Assembly (NCBI GenBank): GCA_030148045.1
Contig: JASBUE010000321.1
Coordinates: forward strand, 1-9,057
DNA length: 9,057 nt
Reading direction: 5' to 3'
From: Candidatus Tenderia sp.
GTDB taxonomy: Bacteria > Pseudomonadota > Gammaproteobacteria > Tenderiales > Tenderiaceae
Position 1 is the first letter of the stretch. Each line of letters starts with the position of its first letter. Positions 5,236 to 9,057 of this stretch are shown in pieces. The translations under genes were made by a program, and so were the position numbers. The notes below the pieces were generated by a model. That model had not been told where the DNA came from and ran no database searches. It saw only the letters and a program-made list of their open reading frames with translations.

Positions 5236-6114
5236 ATGAAGACTATTTCATATTTTGCCTCGGCGTCCCTGCTCGTCTGCGCAACAGCCCTCGCCCAACA
5301 GCAGGACGCCGACCGCGCCAGCACGAGTCCGCTACAAAACCGCCTGAACTGGGAGGAAAAGGCGCTGGACAACCCCTTCACGCTCACGCCGCACAAACCC
5401 ACCTACCTGCTGCCGCTGAGCTACAACGCGTCACCCAACGACCTGCCCCTTGAGGACGGCAGCGGCAAACAGCTCGACCGGCTCGAGGTGAAATTTCAGA
5501 TCAGTCTGAAGTTTCTGGTATGGCGCAATCTGATCGGTGAGCGCGGCCATCTCTTTTTTGGTTATACCCAGCAGTCCTATTGGCAGGCCTATCAGCGTGA
5601 CAACTCCTCCCCCTTTCGTGAAACCAATCACGAGCCGGAGGCCATGCTCTTTATTCCCAACGATTGGGAGATCCTGGGTTTTCACAACCGCATCAACCTG
5701 GTCGGACTGGTGCATCAGTCCAACGGCCGTAGCGGCACCCTGTCACGCAGCTGGAACCGCATCTACGCCAATTTTCTCTTCGAGCGCGAACAGCTGACCG
5801 TGAGCCTGAAACCCTGGTGGCGACTGCCGGAAATAGACGATGAGGACGACAACCCCGACATCGAGGATTACCTGGGGCGCGGTGAAGTGAATATGATCTA
5901 CAAACTGGGTAAGCACAACCTGGGCATGATGCTGCGCCACAATCTCAGTTCAAAGGGCCGCAGCGCCATCCAGCTGGACTGGAGCTTTCCCATCTACCAC
6001 GACCGTCTCGACGGTTATCTGCAATTTTTCAATGGCTACGGCGAGAGCCTGATCGACTATAATGACTCGACCACCCGCATCAGCCTGGGCATTATCCTCA
6101 GCGAATGGATTTGA
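5236..6114 (+). CDS. pldA: Outer-membrane phospholipase A (OMPLA, phospholipase A1)
   Basis: PldA is a 12-strand outer-membrane beta-barrel that hydrolyses phospholipids misplaced in the outer leaflet. It acts as a calcium-dependent dimer and helps keep outer-membrane lipid asymmetry. The protein has 292 residues, normal for the family. It has a signal peptide of about 20 residues ending CATALA before QQQ. The catalytic triad is clear: His160 and Ser162 in HQSNGRS, and Asn174 in SRSWNR, with the same 2 and 12 spacing as E. coli His142, Ser144 and Asn156. SSPFRETNHEP (124-134) matches the E. coli Ser106 calcium segment, and Arg165 and Ser170 match Arg147 and Ser152. The position of E. coli Asp149 is Gly167 here, while an acidic cluster (DDEDDNPD, 201-208) covers the Asp184 position. 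Unusually, the gene sits at the end of an ABC exporter operon. Confidence 0.95.
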   Translation: MKTISYFASASLLVCATALAQQQDADRASTSPLQNRLNWEEKALDNPFTLTPHKPTYLLPLSYNASPNDLPLEDGSGKQLDRLEVKFQISLKFLVWRNLIGERGHLFFGYTQQSYWQAYQRDNSSPFRETNHEPEAMLFIPNDWEILGFHNRINLVGLVHQSNGRSGTLSRSWNRIYANFLFEREQLTVSLKPWWRLPEIDDEDDNPDIEDYLGRGEVNMIYKLGKHNLGMMLRHNLSSKGRSAIQLDWSFPIYHDRLDGYLQFFNGYGESLIDYNDSTTRISLGIILSEWI

Positions 6115-6119
6115 ATCCT

Positions 6120-6127
6120 CCGGCCGG
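6120..6127. repeat. Small CCGGCCGG palindrome
   Basis: An 8-bp perfect palindrome lies 5 nt after the pldA stop and before the larger 28-bp palindrome. It may be part of the convergent terminator region or incidental in GC-rich DNA. Confidence 0.35.
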
Positions 6128-6138
6128 CGGTTTGTTGC

Positions 6139-6166
6139 GCACCCAGGATCGGCCGATCCTGGGTGC
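6139..6166. terminator. Perfect 28-bp palindrome between convergent genes, probable bidirectional transcription barrier
   Basis: GCACCCAGGATCGG is followed at once by its exact reverse complement. As RNA it folds into a 12-bp stem with a GGCC loop on either strand. It lies between the end of pldA and the end of the minus-strand RND gene, where a shared terminator is expected. Neither side has a T run, so it is not a canonical intrinsic terminator. It may act with Rho or as an RNA-stabilising 3' end. Confidence 0.55.
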
Positions 6167-6172
6167 CCAGAC

Positions 6173-6212
6173 CCGTCCGCTGTATCGTCCCGAATGATTC
6201 CGACGCGGACGG
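6173..6212. repeat. Inverted repeat in the convergent spacer
   Basis: CCGTCCGC (6173-6180) and GCGGACGG (6205-6212) are perfect 8-bp inverted copies with a 24-nt spacer. The repeat begins 10 nt beyond the RND stop codon. On the minus strand it would be the first hairpin after that gene. There is no T run, so a terminator role is only a suggestion. Confidence 0.45.
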
Positions 6213-6222
6213 CAACGACCGA

Positions 6223-9057
6223 TCATTGAGACCGTTTCTCCTCCTCGGCGCGGGCCTCGGCCTGGATGCGCTGATGGGTGATCTCGTGCTGCCTTTCCAC
6301 CTCTTCAAACAGCTCGGCGGCACTGCGCCCTGCGCGCAGTTTGCGCTCGCTGATCAAACGATAAAACAGCGGCACGAAGAAGATCGCCAGAAAGGTGGCC
6401 GCCAGCATGCCGCCCATCACACCCGTGCCCACCGACTGGCGCGCCCCGGCCCCGGCGCCGGAGGAGAAGGCCAGCGGCACCACGCCCAGGATGAAGGCCA
6501 TGGAGGTCATCAGGATGGGGCGGAAACGTAGCCGCGCCGCCTCGATGGCGGCGGCCGCCGCGCTCATGCCCTCCTGGTGTTTGTAGATGGCGTACTCCAC
6601 GATCAGGATGGCGTTCTTGGCCGCCAGCCCCAGCAGAGTCACCCGGCCGATCTGGAAATAGACGTCGTTAGTGAAGTCGCGCAGCCACACCGCCGCCAGC
6701 GCACCAAAGGTGCCGAAGGGTAAAGCCAGCAGCACGGCGAAGGGCAACGACCAGCGCTCGTACTGGGCCGCCAGGATCAAGAACACCATCAAGGCCCCCA
6801 GGCCCAGCGCCAAGCCGGAGCTGCCGCCGCTGTTTTTCTCCTGAAACGAGGCCCCACTCCAGTCATAGGTAAAATCGGGCGGCAGGGTCTCGGCTGCAAT
6901 GGCCTCAAAGCGCGCGATCACCTGGCCCGAACTGATCCCCGGCGCGCCATTGCCCATGACCTTCACCGCCGGCAGGTTGTTGAAGCGCTCCATGGTCTCG
7001 GGCCCGGCGCTGAAGCTGATCCGCGCCAGGGCCGACATGGGCACCATGGCGCCGTTGTCCGAACGCACATAGAGACTGGCTATATCCGCCGGGTTGTTGC
7101 GCGCCTCCGGCTCGGCCGACATCAACACCTGCCAGGTGCGACCGTACTTGTTGAAATCGTTGACATAAAACGTACCCAAAGTGGCCGACAGGGTGTCGAA
7201 CACCGCATCGATGGGTACGCCCAGGGCCTTGGCCTTCTCGCGATCCACATCCACCTGCAACTGGGGCACGTTGGGGCGCCACAGCATGGAGACCATGGCG
7301 AAGCTGGGATCCTGCTGCAACGTACCGATGAACCGCCGGCTCACCTCGGCCAGCCGCTCCGGTCCGCCCTCGCCGCGCAGCTGCAAGCGGGCCTCGAAGC
7401 CGCCGGCGGTGCCCAGGCCGAAGATGGCGGGCGGGTTAAAGGCCAGCACCAGCGCCTCCTTGATGTGGGCGGTCTTGGCGAACAGCTCCCCCACCAGCTC
7501 GGAGGCGGTCACCTCGCGCTCGTCCCAGTGGTGCGGCACCACGAAAATCGTCGCGGCGTTATTCTTGAAGCTGCCGCCGATGAAATCGAAACCGGTGAAG
7601 GCGGTGGAGTACTCGATCACCGGGTTGCTGCGGATGATGCGGTCCACCTCACCCACCACTGCGTCGGTGCGCTGCAGCGAGGCGCCGTCGGGTAGGTAGA
7701 CGGCGGCGATGTAATAACCCTGGTCCTCGTCCGGTACCAGACTGCCCGGCGTGACCTTCCAGAGACTGACGGCCAGCACCACCATGCCCGCAAACAAGAT
7801 CAAGCCCAGGGCGCCGCGCCGGATCAGAAATGCCACACCACCGGTGTAGCGGCGCGTCACCCAACCGAAGGCACGGTTGAAACCGCGAAAGAAACCGCCC
7901 ACCCGCTTGTGCTCCGGGCGCAGCAACAGGGCGCATAACGCCGGGGTCAGGGTCAGCGCCACCACGCCCGAAATCGACACGGCGATGGCCAGGGTCACGG
8001 CAAACTGGCGATAGAGTTCGCCGGCCAGGCCGCCGAGAAAGGCGACGGGGATGAACACCGACACCAACACCAGCACGATGGCGATCACCGGCCCGGTCAC
8101 CTCCTTCATGGCCTGGATGGCGGCCAGGCGCGGGCCCAGCCCCTCCTCGCGCATGATGCGCTCCACGTTTTCCAGCACCACGATGGCATCATCCACCACA
8201 ATGCCGATGGCCAGCACCATGCCGAACAGCGTCAAAGTGTTGATGGAATAGTCCAGCATCAGCAGCCCGGCGAAGGTGCCGATCAGGGACACCGGCACCG
8301 CCAGGGTGGGGATCAGAGTGGCGCGCCAGTTCTGCAGGAACAGGAACACCACCAGGAACACCAGCAGCATGGCTTCGGCCAGGGTCTTCACCACCTCGCG
8401 GATGGAGACCTCGACGAACTGGGTAGTATCGTAGGGTATGTAATAGGTCAGCCCCTCGGGAAAGCGTTGCGACAGCTCGGCCAGCTTGGTCTTGACCGCC
8501 TCGGCCACCTCCAGGGCATTGGCACCGGGTTTGAGGAAGATACCCACCAGGGTGGCGGGCTGACCGTTCTGGCGGCCGATGAAGTCGTAATCCTTGGCCC
8601 CCAGCTCCACACGCGCCACGTCCTGCAAACGCAGCAGGGTACCGTCGGGCTCGGCGCGCACAATGATCTGCTCGAACTCGCCCGCCGCGGACATGCGGCC
8701 GCGGGTATTGACCGTCAGGGCCAGCTCCTGGTCGCCGGCGGTGGGCGGCTGACCGATGCGACCGACGGCGAACTGGGCGTTCTGCTCGGTGATGGCGCGG
8801 GCAATATCAGCCGTGGTTAGCGCCAATTGGGCCAGGCGCTCGGGATCGAGCCAGATACGCATGGCGTAATCCTTGGCGCCGAAGATCTGTACATTGGTGG
8901 TGCCGGGCACGCGCTTCAGTTCGTCGAGCACGTTGAGGGTGACGTAGTTGCTGGTGAACAGGTCGTCGTAGCGGCCGTCGGGGGAGAGGAACGCCAACAC
9001 CTGCAGGAAGGCGGAGGAACCCTTCTCCACCGTCACCCCCTGGCGCCTTACCTCCTG
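6223..9057 (-). CDS. AcrB-like RND multidrug efflux pump (HAE1 family), N-terminus beyond the window
   Basis: This is an inner-membrane proton-driven exporter that works as a trimer with an adaptor and a TolC-like channel. The visible 944 residues begin QEVRRQGVTVEKG, matching AcrB from about residue 120, so roughly 120 residues and the start codon lie past the right edge. GTG at 9036 is an internal codon, not a start. The proton-relay residues are present: the Asp pair in GIVVDDAIVVLENVER (visible 285-300), Lys in GLAAKNAILIVEY and Arg in RFRPILMTSMAFILGV. The family signatures QNWRATLIPTLAVPV and GTGVMGGMLAATFLAIFFVPLFYR are intact, as is the porter segment between the two membrane halves. 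The end is a charged, Glu/Arg-rich tail of about 40 residues. The adaptor gene is expected upstream on the same strand, outside the window. It is convergent with the ABC-pldA operon, so the two are separate units. Confidence 0.95.
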   Translation of the reverse strand, partial: QEVRRQGVTVEKGSSAFLQVLAFLSPDGRYDDLFTSNYVTLNVLDELKRVPGTTNVQIFGAKDYAMRIWLDPERLAQLALTTADIARAITEQNAQFAVGRIGQPPTAGDQELALTVNTRGRMSAAGEFEQIIVRAEPDGTLLRLQDVARVELGAKDYDFIGRQNGQPATLVGIFLKPGANALEVAEAVKTKLAELSQRFPEGLTYYIPYDTTQFVEVSIREVVKTLAEAMLLVFLVVFLFLQNWRATLIPTLAVPVSLIGTFAGLLMLDYSINTLTLFGMVLAIGIVVDDAIVVLENVERIMREEGLGPRLAAIQAMKEVTGPVIAIVLVLVSVFIPVAFLGGLAGELYRQFAVTLAIAVSISGVVALTLTPALCALLLRPEHKRVGGFFRGFNRAFGWVTRRYTGGVAFLIRRGALGLILFAGMVVLAVSLWKVTPGSLVPDEDQGYYIAAVYLPDGASLQRTDAVVGEVDRIIRSNPVIEYSTAFTGFDFIGGSFKNNAATIFVVPHHWDEREVTASELVGELFAKTAHIKEALVLAFNPPAIFGLGTAGGFEARLQLRGEGGPERLAEVSRRFIGTLQQDPSFAMVSMLWRPNVPQLQVDVDREKAKALGVPIDAVFDTLSATLGTFYVNDFNKYGRTWQVLMSAEPEARNNPADIASLYVRSDNGAMVPMSALARISFSAGPETMERFNNLPAVKVMGNGAPGISSGQVIARFEAIAAETLPPDFTYDWSGASFQEKNSGGSSGLALGLGALMVFLILAAQYERWSLPFAVLLALPFGTFGALAAVWLRDFTNDVYFQIGRVTLLGLAAKNAILIVEYAIYKHQEGMSAAAAAIEAARLRFRPILMTSMAFILGVVPLAFSSGAGAGARQSVGTGVMGGMLAATFLAIFFVPLFYRLISERKLRAGRSAAELFEEVERQHEITHQRIQAEARAEEEKRSQ

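Noticed and set aside
6163..8820. Plus-strand open frames opposite the RND pump gene
   Set aside because: They are antisense shadows of a clear AcrB-family protein with all proton-relay residues.
1..9057. CRISPR array, insertion sequence or integrase gene
   Set aside because: No regularly spaced repeats and no transposase or recombinase coding sequence are visible on either strand.

Overview
The window comes from a chromosome of a GC-rich gammaproteobacterium. A sigma-70 (RpoD) C-terminus very close to the E. coli protein, followed by a CAU-anticodon tRNA, is an arrangement known from gammaproteobacteria. An outer-membrane phospholipase A and an AcrB-type RND pump confirm a Gram-negative. 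I cannot name a genus from the sequence alone.

Layout. 1-447: the 3' end of rpoD, interrupted by an in-frame TAA at 34-36, then a strong intrinsic terminator (463-503). 504-815: a tRNA promoter, a 31-nt copy of the tRNA 5' half (555-585), a 153-nt hairpin-rich insert (586-738), and an intact tRNA with anticodon CAU (739-815), best read as tRNA-Ile2. The two copies of the tRNA 5' half directly flank the insert, like attL/attR or a long target duplication. The insert's last hairpin carries a partial match to the hammerhead ribozyme core. This is the part of the window I cannot assign to anything known.

953-6114: four genes on the plus strand with gaps of only a few bases. They encode an ABC ATPase of the LolD/MacB type, a two-module FtsX-type permease, a HlyD-family periplasmic adaptor, and outer-membrane phospholipase A (PldA). 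Together they look like a tripartite-type exporter or lipid-handling system, with a phospholipase in place of the usual outer-membrane channel. The adaptor frame is cut by a TAG 20 codons before its natural end. 6115-6222: a convergent intergenic region with a perfect 28-bp palindrome and a second inverted repeat. 6223-9057: the minus-strand 3' nine-tenths of an AcrB-like RND multidrug pump gene, running off the right edge.

Both premature stops can be explained by one G-to-T change in a Glu codon (GAA to TAA, GAG to TAG). Sequencing error or DNA damage is therefore a serious alternative to real pseudogenes. Other genes in the window end normally at TAA and TGA, which argues against a changed genetic code.
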